This document shows, one piece after another, positions 44,039 to 55,417 of a DNA stretch of 64,000 nt. The translations under genes were made by a program, and so were the position numbers. The stretch is from the NCBI GenBank assembly GCA_033296885.1, contig MU863882.1, forward strand, positions 372,001-436,000, in the 5' to 3' direction. Origin of the DNA: Triangularia verruculosa (Eukaryota > Ascomycota > Sordariomycetes > Sordariales > Podosporaceae). Numbering within the stretch: the first letter of the stretch is position 1; each line of letters starts with the position of its first letter. The notes under the pieces were generated by a model, which saw only the letters and a list, made by a program, of their open reading frames with translations, was not told the DNA's origin and made no database searches.

Positions 44039-45754
44039 ATGATGTTGGAGGAAAAGTATGTTGCCGTCCCTTTCTTGCAGTCTGTATTGCAGGTTTGGGG
44101 GTTTTAGCCCTGGTGGCGCATCGCAACTGACATTGTGGTTTCTGTCTCTAGATATATCGGCCTGGCCTTGGCCATGAGCTCGAGCTTAGCAATAGGTATG
44201 CGCATGTTCACAGGCTGCGAGGGCAGAGGGGGACGATTGAGGGCTAACTCTGATCGTGACAGGTATCAGCTTCGTCATCACCAAAAAAGTACGGCCTCCC
44301 AGCTCGAATTTTCCCAGCCCCCTGTGTTACACCAAACCACATGCCCACAAGCACGCGAAGAAGACGGACGGTGAATGCTGACCTAGTGACCTGGTTGTTG
44401 TAGGGATTGATGCAAGCTGAGGAAAGGCATGGGTTCGAAGGCGATGGATTCGTGTACTTGAGAAACCCAATGTGGTGGTCAGGCATTATTTGCTGTATGG
44501 ACCTCCCTTCCCCAGATGGTCTCGAGAAATTGGGCGCGCTGACATTGTTTCTCCAGTGGTCTTGGGCGAAATCTTCAACTTTGCCGCCTACGCATTTGCG
44601 CCGGCCATCCTCGTCACCCCTTTGGGAGCGCTGTCGGTATTAGTGGGAGCTGTGGTGGGGTCATACGTTCTCAATGAAGAGCTGGGGACGTTGGGCAAGC
44701 TGGGAAGCGCCCTCTGTCTGATCGGAGCTGTCATCATTGTCCTGCATGCGTCCCCTGACGAGGATATTCAGACTATTGACCAGATCCTCGAATATGCGAT
44801 TCAGCCAGGTACGAACTCACATCGGCCGATCACACATCTGCAAAGGCGTCGCTAACAAGATCTAGGATTCCTTTTCTACTCTCTGTTCGTCTGCATCTTT
44901 GCGACGGTCATGATCTACAAGATTGGACCGGTCCACGGCAAGAAGAATCCCCTGGTCTATCTGAGCATTTGCTCGACTGTTGGGTCTATCTCTGTCATGG
45001 CTGTCAAGGCCTTTGGCATTGCCCTCAAGTTGACGTTCGCGGGCCACAATCAGTTTACCCATCCGTCGACCTATGTCTTCATGATTATTACCGTGGTTTG
45101 TATTCTTACACAGATGAACTACTTCAACAAGGCGCTGAGCCAGTTCCCTACCAACATGTGAGTCTTGTTGAGTGTATGCCAGGGTTTGAGTTCCCTCTAA
45201 CGTCTTCCAGTGTTAACCCCCTCTACTATGTCACCTTCACCACGGCGACTCTCATCGCCTCTTTTATTCTTTTCCAAGGGTTCAACACACCGGACATCGT
45301 CAACACCCTCTCCCTCCTCTGCGGTTTCCTCGTCACCTTCACCGGAGTCTACCTCCTCAACCTCAGCCGAACCGACCCCTCAGGCACCAAGACACTAGCC
45401 CGCAGAAGCGGCGGTGACTCAACCGGCACCGACATGATCTCGAGCATTCAAACGAGAATGAGCATGGAAGCCCGCCGATCCCAGTCCCACCGCATGAGCG
45501 TCGGCAGCCGCACCGGTGGTGACCGTGACGGTCTTATCCGAGCTTACGACGAGGAAGCCGGGCTCGGACTCCACGATTTGACCGATGACACAGACGACGA
45601 TGTCGACCCACGCTCCCCAATGATCTCAAGCTTCTCACAACAGACGAATGGCAGACCAAACGGCGGGAGTACGAGCCATGGAACGCATTTGACGGCGGGT
45701 AATGCGTATAATGAATCAATAGAGCTGCAGAGTAGGAAGTCGGCGGATAGGTGA
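44039..45754 (+). CDS. NIPA-family magnesium transporter (DUF803)
   Basis: Seven exons: 44039-44055, 44152-44195, 44263-44288, 44404-44494, 44557-44808, 44866-45157 and 45211-45754, encoding 421 aa. The first three exons are only 17, 44 and 26 nt, yet they join in frame to give the family N-terminus: MMLEEKYIGLALAMSSSLAI, then GISFVITKK, then GLMQAEERHGF. About nine hydrophobic segments follow, with family hallmarks 'LGEIFNFAAYAFAPAILVTP' and 'LGALSVLVGAVVGSYVLNE'. The cytoplasmic tail of about 130 residues is Ser/Arg- and Asp-rich ('DLTDDTDDDVDPRSP'). NIPA proteins move Mg2+ across plasma or endosomal membranes; substrate here is by family. The micro-exons explain why no single frame shows the N-terminus. 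Confidence 0.93.
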
Positions 45755-47374
45755 TGATGATGATGATTGGGCTTGTCAGACACATGTCCTTTTTCTCTTC
45801 GATGTATTTTTACTACAAACACTTGCTCGTTCTCCCTATCTCTCTCTTGCATTCACCGGAGGGGCTTTTTAGAGACAGACCAAACGGCGGCGTCTTGGGC
45901 GTCAAAATGGGGGCGTTTGGTGCACAAATGGGGACATGTACTTTTTTGATGGGTTTAATGGTTCTTCTTTTAGGGGTAGGGGGAGGAGAGGGTTGGGTGG
46001 TTTGGTAGGGGGAGGGAGTTTTGGATTCTTTGGTTTAAAAAATGTTAACACTTTTTTTTATTTTTTTTGTCACCCACATTTTCTGGCTCGGATGGAAGCT
46101 TTCGAGGACTGTTGACCTTGTTTGAAGATTACTGCTCACTAGTTTGTATATATCACGTTGATTCTTACTAGGTGTAACAGGGGATTATATCAGTGGCAAA
46201 GCAAGATGGTGGGTTCATAGTTGGCTGAGTATCACCTAGAACAAGACGGGGGTTAAGGTAGGGGCGGGGGTGTCATGGGATTGATATTGGTGAAGTTTGT
46301 GTAGGTACTTTGCAATGTCATCTTCAAGAATGAATTGAGAAACAAGAAAGCAAGCAAGCAAGGGGTCGCACCAAGAGAGACATGGACGCTGGTAACTACA
46401 CCACATCAAAATCATTTCATGTGTTTTATAACGTTAGGTATTGCTGCTCATCATTTCTGTCTGTTTTGGGGGTTGTTCTCAGTTTATGGACGAAAAAAAA
46501 AAAAACTGGAGAGACCTGCTTGTTTGCTACCTACCTTATCCAAGAACACACGAAGCTCTCTTGAAAGTAAAACAAGTTGTAAATAATGGCCTTTTTACCT
46601 ACATGAACCCTCTTCGGGCCAAATAATCAAAAACCACCTTTGAGAAAGCTTATCGTTATCTTTTTCTGGATATCTACATACCTATTAGTTTACTACCCTA
46701 GGTACCAGTTTAGCAGCCTTTCTCTCTTTGTTCGGCAGAGGGACGTACGTATCTTTAGGTTCACGGCCTCCTCACTGATGCGACGGTCTTTTGGTTTTAT
46801 AGACTTTTCCGTACAACGCAATTTAGTTGCGTGTATTTGAGGCAGACGTTTTTGTCATTTCAGTTGCTAGGCGGTGGCTGGCTGGGCTGAAAAGGGGTTA
46901 GAGAAGTGGAAGCAAAGAGTGTGGCTAGATGGATTCGGATTTCCGTTTTCCACTGCACCATGTGATGAAGGTAGGAGAACCACATAGGACATAAGCTCTG
47001 CTTGGAAACCATCTGGGAATAAAATCAAAGAAAACAAGAGGTGGTATCACATTGTTAAAAACGGATATACATCTGAGCGCCCCTCACCAACGGTATGTTA
47101 CACGAGCCCGTTTCACTTTGTTCAGGAGGTCTATTCCCGGCTGTGTTATCAGGATCATCTTGACGTTGCTGCCCTTGTCCACGGGTTCTGTATGATAGTT
47201 ACAAAGCCACCCCTCCGAAAAAGCAACGACCCGTCCGTTTTCCCTTTTTGCAGACTCAATGCAATATGCTCAAAGTTGACGCCGTAAACCCATTCCTGCA
47301 ACCATACCGATGAGCTTGTGGCGCGCTCAAAAGAAAGACCTCCACATCCCTACCACAACACTCCCTTGTCCGAT
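45755..47374. other. Convergent spacer between the NIPA gene and RPS3
   Basis: About 1.6 kb of 3' flanks from a plus- and a minus-strand gene. It is AT-rich, with T runs near 46051-46070 and an A run near 46494-46504. No gene recognised. The RPS3 in-frame extension ends at 47375, at the right border of this spacer. Confidence 0.65.
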
Positions 47375-47512
47375 TTACCAGTCGTCATCGCCGGCAGAGT
47401 TCGCAGTCTGGCGAATGTCCTGGGGAGAGGAGCCAGCCGCGGGAATCTCCTCCTTGCCGAGATCAACATAGTCGTTCTCAAGAGAATTTCCAGCACCTCT
47501 ACCGCGAGCTTC
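47375..47512 (-). other. In-frame 45-codon extension downstream of the RPS3 UAG stop
   Basis: Directly after the RPS3 TAG (47515-47513) the same frame continues for 45 sense codons (47512-47378) to a TAA at 47377-47375. The peptide begins EARGRGAGNS, continues LENDYVDLGKEEIPAAGSSP and ends QDIRQTANSAGDDDW. Only 3 of 45 codons end in A, matching the strong codon bias of RPS3 itself and unlike ordinary 3' flank. No donor-branch-acceptor set was found that would splice around the stop. The segment is therefore a candidate C-terminal extension reached by A-to-I editing of the stop or by readthrough. Coding status is inference. Confidence 0.6.
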
Positions 47513-47529
47513 CTATTGCTCGGCGGCAG
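47499..47529 (-). promoter_or_regulatory. RNA hairpin presenting the RPS3 UAG stop in its loop
   Basis: In the RPS3 mRNA the arm CUGCCG(C)CGAGC pairs with GCUCGCGGUAG, giving 11 pairs with one bulged C and one G-U pair. It closes an 8-nt loop AAUAGGAA that contains the stop codon UAG. Pairing was checked base by base from the sequence. The A of UAG has U before and G after, the preferred context of fungal A-to-I mRNA editing, which favours hairpin loops. Confidence 0.6.
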
Positions 47530-48450
47530 GGGCGGCCTCCTCTTCAGCACCAGCCTGCTCCTCAGCACGAGCAGCCTCAGCAGCAGCTTGAGCAGCAGCG
47601 GCCTTAGCACCGTAGTCCTGGCTCATAGGCTGAACAACGGGGGTCTCCTCCTTGGGGTCGATGATGGTGACGGCATCGGGGAGAGACTTCTGGGGGCCGG
47701 CCTTGCCCTCGGGGTCAGAGCCGCGCATGATCTTGACCTTGATGCCGAGGACACCCTGGCGGAGGAGGACGTGGCGGGTGGCGCTGTCGATGAAGTCCTG
47801 AGCGGGCTGACCGGAGTGGATCATGAAGCCGTCGGTGAACTTCATGGACTTGGCGCGAGCAGCGCGGAGCTTGCCGGAAACAACGACCTCGCAGCCCTTG
47901 GCACCAGACTCCATGATGAAACGGAGGACACCATAGCAAGCACGGCGAACGGCAAGACCGTTGAGGAGCTTGTAGCGGAGGGACTCGCACTGAGCGACGG
48001 CGGAGAGACCACGGTTCTGGACCTTGGCGGCGTAGAGGGAGACCGAGTTCTCGGGGAACTTGAAGCGCTTCTGGATGAGGGAGGTGAGCTCGCGGATGCG
48101 GCGGCCCTGCTCACCGAGAACCTCCTGGGTGTGGGTGGCGCGGATGATGATGTCGGTAACGGTGGGAGTGACGCGGACCTCGACGCCGGAGTAGCCCTCC
48201 TCGGCCAACTCACGCTGGAAGAACTCGTTCAACTCGGCGTAGAAAACACCGTCAGCGACGAACTTTCTCCGCTTGGAGCTGCGGGCACAGACAAGTCAGC
48301 AAATTGTTCCCAATTTCTCAGTTTTTGCCCATCCAAGAAAGTCGTCCATTTCCAGATTCCCCCTCTTCCGCCTCTCTGTTCTGTCGAATTGTAGATGATG
48401 AAAACCACGGGAATTCTCTCGACTTACATCTGAGTGCCGGGAACAGCCAT
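47513..48450 (-). CDS. RPS3: 40S ribosomal protein S3 (uS3)
   Basis: Two exons, 48450-48428 and 48278-47513 (149-bp intron), encoding 262 aa to the first stop. The protein starts MAVPGTQISKRRKFVADGVF, contains the KH type-2 domain ('TPTVTDIIIRATHTQEVLGE', 'GRRIRELTSLIQKRFKFPE') and the uS3 C-domain ('KGCEVVVSGKLRAARAKSMK', 'GVLGIKVKIMRGSDPEGKAG'), and ends in an Ala/Glu-rich tail. uS3 lines the mRNA entry channel of the 40S subunit, has helicase and repair roles, and is a target of ribosome-quality-control ubiquitination. The intron interrupts codon 8, as in RPS18. The stop is UAG in an unusual context (see separate entries). The antisense frame of 358 codons over this gene is a shadow of its codon bias. 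Confidence 0.97.
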
Positions 48451-49138
48451 GATGTCGGTTTGGTACTGAGCGACCTACGGGTTTTCGGTGGTTGCTGGAG
48501 GTTGAGGGTAGGCCTGATCGCGGTGTTCACCAAACTTTTCTCAGAGGGGAAATTCGACCTGCACACTGCTTTTTTGAATCTTGGTGGGCTCCTGGTGCAG
48601 AAAAGTGGAGTAGGGTTTGCCTACACCAATGAGGACGGGCCGTGATTTGAGGTGTTCGTCTAAGCCAGCGGTGGGGTGTCCCCATCAATTCAACTCCGAC
48701 AAACTGTCAGCTGCGAGGTCCGTGCTCTTAGTGGGGGAACTGTCGACGTCAAGCGCCAGTGGTGCAGTGATGCCCAGTGGTCAACAGCAGGCGCATGCTC
48801 GGTCTTGTGATTTCTACACTCGGAACAGCAGCTTGCGCAACACGTCGAGAAAGGCAAAGTCTAAACTTTCCCTGACACCTAGTTGGTATGCTGATTTATA
48901 GAGTCTGCTGGCTGTCACCCTCCCGCGAATGAAGCTCGATTTCCACTTACAAAGTGTTACCCCACACGTCGTCACCCTGTCTAGCCATCTCGGCTCTTGT
49001 CTTCCTCCATCGATCGACGAGTGTGTCCCCTTGCCAACCCCTTATTGTTGAGCTCGACTTCGCGATCGCCTGCGTGGCCGGCGGACTCCTTTTTTTCTCT
49101 CGTCCTGACATTGGGGCGGTTCAGTCCCCGTATTTACC
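48451..49138. promoter_or_regulatory. Divergent promoter region of RPS3 and YMR1
   Basis: 688 bp between divergently transcribed genes. TAGGGTTT (AAACCCTA on the RPS3 strand) lies at 48611-48618, about 165 bp upstream of the RPS3 ATG, sharing the AACCCTA core with the RPS18 promoter element. No CACGTG is present. No gene seen. Confidence 0.5.
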
Positions 49139-51643
49139 ATGGCGGCGCCCCAACACAAGCACGTATGTGTTCTCAAAGCCGCATTCCCGAGCTGGTACTA
49201 AACTCCAATGACACCTCAGTTCTGTAGCAACGTGCAAGCGCTTCGAGGTGGAAAACCAGAACTCGGCGATCTCGCCCTGACTGACTACCATCTCGTCTTC
49301 CGTTTTCCCCCAGAATCGGCGGCGGCTTCGGATCCAAAGGCGAAGAAACAGACGAAACAAGTATGGTTCGCATTCCACATCATCTCGCACTGCACTTTGC
49401 GACCAGCTCCTCCATCCAGCGGTATCGCTTCATCGATACGTCTGCGCTTTAGAGACTTCACCTTTGTCACTTTCAACTTTACCGACGACAAACAAGCTCG
49501 GGATGTCTTCGAGTTCATACGTGCCAGGACTTGCAGGCTAGGAAGCGTGGATAAGCTCTTGGCCTTCAACTACTCGCCGCCCTCCAACTCTCTCGAATCT
49601 AAGATCAACGGGTGGGATTTATACGATGCAAGGGTAGAGTTTAGGCGACAGGGGATCAGTGAAAAGTCAGCAGACTTGGGCTGGAGAATCACGAACATCA
49701 ACAAGGACTATGCCTTCTCCCCAACGTATCCGGCGGTTCTCGCCGTGCCTTCGAAGATATCGGACAATACCTTGAAATACGCTGCCAACTTCCGGTCGAG
49801 GGCCCGGATCCCAACGTTAACATATATTCACCCGATCAACAACTGCACCATTACCCGCAGCTCACAGCCCTTCGTGGGGCTTCGGATGAAGCGGAGCATA
49901 CAGGACGAGAAGCTTGTTGGTGCATGCTTTTCAGCTTCGACAGACTTCTTGGATGGCACCTCACCAGTGAATGCGAACACGCAGGCTGACCACAGCCCAT
50001 CATCAAGTCATGTGGATCTTAGTGCGGACAGTCCTGATGTTAACACTGATCTGTCCCTTTCCGAAACCGAAAGGATGGAGGACGAGCTCATTGCTGCGCC
50101 TAATGTCATGTACGACGAGAAGACTGGCAAGCGGCTGATTTATGGCGCTCAACAGCACAACCTGATTGTCGATGCCCGGCCTGCCATTAATTCGTATGCC
50201 ATGCAGGCCATAGGGATGGGCTCAGAGAACATGGACTACTACAAATACGCCAAAAAGGTCTTCTTAAATATAGACAATATTCATGTCATGAGGGATTCGC
50301 TCGAGAAGGTGGTCAGCGCAATCAAAGACGCCGACATATCGCCCTTTCCCCCAACCAGAGATCTTCTGATGAAGAGCAAGTGGCTGAAGCATATTGCTGG
50401 GATTCTTGACGGGTCGGCGATTATAGCGCGGCAGGTTGGGATCCAGCATTCACATGCCCTTATACACTGTTCAGATGGTTGGGATAGGACGAGTCAGCTT
50501 TGTGCTCTGTCTCAGTTGATGCTGGATCCATATTATCGCACTTTGGAAGGCTTTATCGTGCTGGTTGAAAAAGACTGGCTTTCGTTTGGGCACATGTTCC
50601 AATTGCGGTCTGGGCTTATGAACCACGAGAGCTGGTTCACAGTCGATAATGATGCGCTGGCGGGCTCAGCAGTACGCCCAGGCGAAAGTGATGGCCGGGG
50701 AGATGTTGTCGAGAACGTCATGGCGAGCGCGAAGAGATTCTGGTCCAAGAATGTCGCCAATGACAAAGAGGCAACATCGGACCAGGAGGAGGGTGCTGCA
50801 GTCGATGAAGTCAAACAAGCCACGGCCCCAAACGCCGCCGAAGAGCAAACGACAAGGTTGAGAGATGTTTCACCTGTCTTTCATCAATTTCTAGACGCCA
50901 CCTACCAACTTCTTCGCCAGCACCCAAACCGATTTGAATTCAATGAGCGGTTCCTTCGACGACTGCTGTACCACGTTTACTCGTGTCAATACGGCACATT
51001 CCTTTACAACAATGAGCGACAACGCCACGAGGCGAACCTGCGGGAGCGCACTCGCAGCGTTTGGGGCTACTTTTTGAGCAGACGACCAGAGTTTACGAAT
51101 GAGCAATATGACCCAACCATTGACGATCACACCAAGGGACGAGAGCGGCTCATTTTCCCACGATTAGGTGAGGTAAGGTGGTGGCACCAGGTGTTTAACA
51201 GGACCGATGATGAGATGAACGGGGAACTCAACGCCTCTGCTGCTACAGCCGAGAGGGTGGCAGCTTATCAGGCTTCTACGGGATTCTCTGAAAGTTCAGG
51301 CGCTCCTTCGGAGGCGGCATCGTTGGTCTCGACAAGCCCGTCACCACAACCCCCAGCTCTCACCTCAAGCCAGTCGGTCTTGACTGGTGTTGAATCCGCG
51401 CATGTTGCTCTGACGCCTGAAGCCAGAGTATCGCCGCCTTCTTTTAATAAAAGCGCTAGCACAGGTGGGATGCCAGCCGCGCTCGGGGCCCTGCAGGATA
51501 AGATCTCTGGTTTCGCAATCACAAAGGGTGTCTTTGGTGGTCACTCAAACAGCCCAAGCACGGGGAGGCAAGATGGTGACAATGGTGAGGTGGGTGCAGG
51601 TGTGTCTGTAGCAGAACAAGAAATGAAGAGCATAGGCGGTTAG
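49139..51643 (+). CDS. YMR1: Myotubularin-type phosphoinositide 3-phosphatase
   Basis: Two exons, 49139-49162 and 49220-51643 (57-bp intron, GTATGT donor, TACTAAAC branch, CAG acceptor), encoding 815 aa. A PH-GRAM domain ('NVQALRGGKPELGDLALTDY') is followed by the myotubularin phosphatase domain: 'GWDLYDARVEFRRQGI', 'FRSRARIPTLTYIHP' and the CX5R active site HCSDGWDRTSQ with its cysteine and arginine intact. 'LSFGHMFQLRSG' and 'SPVFHQFLDATYQLLRQHPN' are also family motifs. The tail is Ser/Ala/Glu-rich and low complexity. The enzyme removes the 3-phosphate of PI3P and PI(3,5)P2 in endosomal and vacuolar membranes, affecting sorting and autophagy. I prefer the 49139 start over the ATG at 49208, which lies within the predicted intron. 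Confidence 0.94.
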
Positions 51644-52693
51644 GAAATGCTGTCGCAACTCTGGGATAGTCGAAGGCGCTGTCGCTATGGAATGTGGTTT
51701 TGGAGGGCATGCATTTTGAAGAGCAGCGTTTATTCCGAGCCAGACATAACTACTCTTTTCCCATAAGCGAATTTTGGCTACAGCCTGAGAGCATGTACGG
51801 ATGCTATGTGGATCTTGAAGAACAGCTTAATCCCCCGACAAAACGTTGAAGAAGTGCTAATATATGCATGATTGGCTAACTTCCAGTGAGGTCATGGGCT
51901 GTTTGCTGATGGGTGGGATAGACATCAGGGTTTGCATGAAGCTTGCCCAGATACCTAGATAGGCCTAAAAATACTCTTTAGGATGATGTCTTGGTCCATA
52001 TTCGCGTCAACAAAGAGCACTCAAAAGAATCAGAAACAGCGGTATAAGCTGTGATAATAGACACATGTTATCGAGACGCTGGCCACCCCTGTCGTCGCTT
52101 CTTCTTCAGCTGCCAAAAAAGGAGGGGAGCTCAGGAGGCACGGGGGAGGCTGTCAGCCTGGGACTGACGCACTGACCACATGGGGCCGTGACCAACCTGG
52201 ATTTGTTAGGCCGCGCTCCTGGCTCCTGGCCGCTGGAGAGCTCTCGCCTTGACAGTCCCCTCGCCCTCTGACAACCATCCCATCCAACAACACTTGGGAA
52301 CAAACATTTAAACAAACCGCCCGGCGTCCTCCCATATCTCTTGTTGCATTCTACCCCAGTGTGCTACGGCACGGTCGCCGGAGTGCTTGCCTTATTCCAG
52401 CATCGACATTGACACCCGACCCGCGGAAACAGAGACCAGACCGCAGAGAGCTCTCAGGTGGGCTGCATTGTAGCGCCCCGGTCGGCAACTCCCTCCCACT
52501 CTTCAGATTACCCATTGCATCACTTTCCAAACCACACGCGATCCCGGCCGCCTCCCCAGCGCCCTGCCCAAAGTACGGCCCGGAATCAGCAGCACATTCA
52601 AATCACGACGATAACCATAACTACTACTTCCAACTCTTGGCATATTCCGCGCTCCCCTCAACGACTCCTTAACCCCCACAACAGCCGCCCATC
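51644..52693. other. Intergenic region upstream of TPD3
   Basis: About 1 kb between two plus-strand genes. The last 400 bp is C-rich on the plus strand, compatible with promoter and 5' leader of the PP2A scaffold gene. No gene seen. Confidence 0.65.
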
Positions 52694-54933
52694 ATGGCTG
52701 ATGCAACCAACACCAGCGATGAGCTTTATCCCATCGCCGTGTTGATCGATGAATTGAAGGTAAGGAGGCGACAAGCTCTCGGGCTCAGGCATGTTTCTTT
52801 TAGCTAACCTTTGCTTCTAGCACGATGATGTCCTGCTTCGTCTCAACGCCATTCACCGACTGTCCACCATTGCTCTTGCGTTGGGCCCTGAGCGCACTCG
52901 CGACGAGCTCATCCCCTTTCTCGACGGTCAGCCAGCCCCACCATGCGCGGTGCATAAATCGTTGGAGATGGACGCACGCTAATCCGTTTCAAACTGCAGA
53001 AAGCGTCGAAGACGAAGATGAAGTTCTTGTAGCTCTTAGCGGCGAGCTTGGAAAGTTCATTGACTATGTTGGCGGTCCGGAGTGGGGTCACGTTCTGCTG
53101 TCTCCCCTTGAGAATCTCGCCGCTATAGAAGAGCCTGTTGTGAGGGACAAGGTAGGCAACTCAAGCACTGGCATCCGTGCTCTCTAGGCGTATGGACTGA
53201 CCGCCATTATTTCCAGGCTGTCGAGTCGCTCAACATGATCTGCGCTGAGCTCGATGCTCACCAAATCGAGGAGTACTTCATTCCCCTGGTGTTCAGACTC
53301 TCTAAGGCGGATTGGTTCACTTCCAAAGTCTCTGCGTGCGGCCTCTACGCGACTCCCTACGCTAAGGTCAACGACGACACCAAGTTACAACTCCGTCAAG
53401 CCTTCGCACAGCTTGTCCACGATGAAACACCCATGGTGCGTCGTCAGGCTGCCACCAACATGGCGAAATTCGTGAAGGAGATTGCTCCGCCGCTCGTCAT
53501 CTCAGAAATGATTCCCCAGTTCACGCACCTAGTGAGCGACGATCAAGATAGTGTCAGGCTCCTAACGGTTGAGATTCTGGTTGCCATCGCCGAGAGTGTT
53601 CCCAAGGAGCAGCAGGCCAGCCATGGTGTTATTTTGAGCTCGTTGCGCACTTTGATCGAGGATAAGAGTTGGAGAGTTCGATACATGGTTGCGGACAAGT
53701 TTGAAAAGGTTTGTAGGACCCCCAAACCAGGTCACAGTGCATAACTAACTAGATTCCAGATTGCCAATGCCGTGGATGAAGAAGTTGTGACCAGGGATCT
53801 GGTCCCTGCTTTTGTGAAGTTGCTGAAGGACCACGAGGCTGAGGTGCGGACAGCTATAGCTGGTCAGATCCCCGGCTTCTGTAACTTGATATCCAGAGAG
53901 ACGGTGTTGAGCGACGTCATGAACCCTATCGAGGCACTCGTTACCGACACCTCTCAGCATGTCCGTGCTGCTCTCGGTACACAGATCAGTGGCCTCGCCC
54001 CTATCCTTGGGAAGCAAGAGTATGTCACCTGCTTTCCCCTCGGCAACACAATTGCTAACAAACCCCAGAACCATGACTCATCTGTTGCCCATGTTTCTTC
54101 AGATGCTTAAAGATGAGTTTCCAGAAGTCCGCCTCCACATCATTTCGAAGCTCGAGCTGGTAAATAAGGTTATTGGCATCGACGAGCTCTCGGAGTCCCT
54201 TCTTCCGGCTATTGTCCAGCTTGCAGAGGACAAGCAGTGGCGTGTTCGTTTGGCCATAATTGGACATATGCCTCTGCTTGCAAGCCAGCTGGGTGTTCAG
54301 TTCTTCAACGACAAGCTCAGCGGGCTTTGTATGGGTTGGCTCGGTGACACGGTTTTCTCTATCCGTGAAGCCGCAACTCATAACCTCAAGAGGTTGACAG
54401 AGGTGTTTGGTGTCGAGTGGGCCAGCCAGAACATCATTCCCAAGGTGATGGAGATGGGTAGGCACCCAAATTACCTTTACAGAATGACAACCTGTTTCGC
54501 TATCTCGGTAAGCCGACTCCCCCTTCTTGCATGCCTCACGTTTTTATATGGGTTCTGACAAGATGACTAGACTCTGGCCAGTGTTGTCACACTGAATGTT
54601 GTGGCTGAAAGCATTCTTCCTATGCTTGAAAAGCTTACCAGCGATGACATCCCCAATATTCGGTTCAATGTCGCCAAGACATACTCTGTAATCATCGGTG
54701 TCCTTCGCAGACTGCCCGACCAAGGCACCATTTTCACTCTTGAGAAGGCGGGCGCTCCCTTCACTGCTTCTCCAAGAGGCCAGCAGCTGATCGATGAACG
54801 CGTCACGCCATGCCTGGATAAGCTTCAGAAGGACGACGACGTCGACGTTAGGTTCTTCGCGGCACAGGCTTCTGCGGCCGCAACTGGGGCTGCTGCTGCG
54901 ACTGGGGGAGAGCCTATGAACACTTCACCATAG
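52694..54933 (+). CDS. TPD3: PP2A scaffolding subunit A (HEAT-repeat protein)
   Basis: Seven exons: 52694-52759, 52821-52926, 53000-53151, 53217-53708, 53760-54019, 54069-54507 and 54571-54933, encoding 625 aa. The product starts MADATNTSDELYPIAVLIDE and consists of tandem HEAT repeats, with recurring helix-turn-helix signatures 'VRRQAATNMAKFVKEI', 'WRVRYMVADKFEKIANAV', 'VRTAIAGQIPGFCNLI' and 'WRVRLAIIGHMPLLASQLG'. About 15 repeats form the horseshoe scaffold that holds the PP2A catalytic and regulatory B subunits. Loss of A in fungi disturbs morphogenesis, septation and cell cycle. Every splice junction keeps frame. The C-terminus is an Ala/Gly-rich tail after the last repeat, slightly longer than in animals. 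Confidence 0.96.
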
Positions 54934-55417
54934 AGAGAAGAACTTTAATGAAGCAATTCCCATTCCCATTCAACATCGTTCTTCCTGTCCCACTCTTATA
55001 CCCGTATTCATCCGTCTGCTAGATGTTCAGGTCGCTTCATTACCAAATACAGCATTCGGATTTGCGCGTGCGCTATTGCGAATTTTATCGCCTTGACATT
55101 GCATGGGGGGGCCCGCCCAGCGGACAGCTTTACTTATGGCGGTGTGCTGGGGAAGTGGAAAATAAAAAGAAAGCGAAGCATTGATTTTGACATGTCGAGG
55201 TATTTTGAGCTGTTTGACTAGGTGTCGCGGGTCGATGGCGAAAGAAGGCGGTCTTCTTCAAATGCACAGGGTAAGGGGGTTGGGATGGGGAGGTGACATA
55301 AAGTAACCGAGTTATACCAATAGACGGTCTTTTGTTTTTTTCTCACACTATTATTAATACAAGGACTCGTGTGGGTATCATTTGGTTTCTATTTTGTTTG
55401 TTCTATGTTTTGTGTTT
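54934..55417. other. Convergent spacer between TPD3 and EFM4
   Basis: About 480 bp of 3' flank. It is AT-rich near 55331-55440, with T runs that could serve as polyadenylation context for the minus-strand gene. No gene seen. Confidence 0.65.

Noticed and set aside
44430..44450. GGTTCGA-type B-box sequence suggesting a tRNA gene
   Set aside because: It lies inside NIPA exon 4 and lacks an A box and acceptor-stem pairing; other GGTTCRA matches in the window are likewise in coding or unpaired sequence.
47318..48394. 358-codon plus-strand frame antisense to RPS3
   Set aside because: It mirrors the strong third-position GC bias of RPS3; the product is Leu/Gly-rich with no domain.
51644..51766. 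40 open codons in frame after the YMR1 TAG stop
   Set aside because: Composition is not coding-like, only a weak five-pair stem surrounds the stop, and the length is unremarkable.
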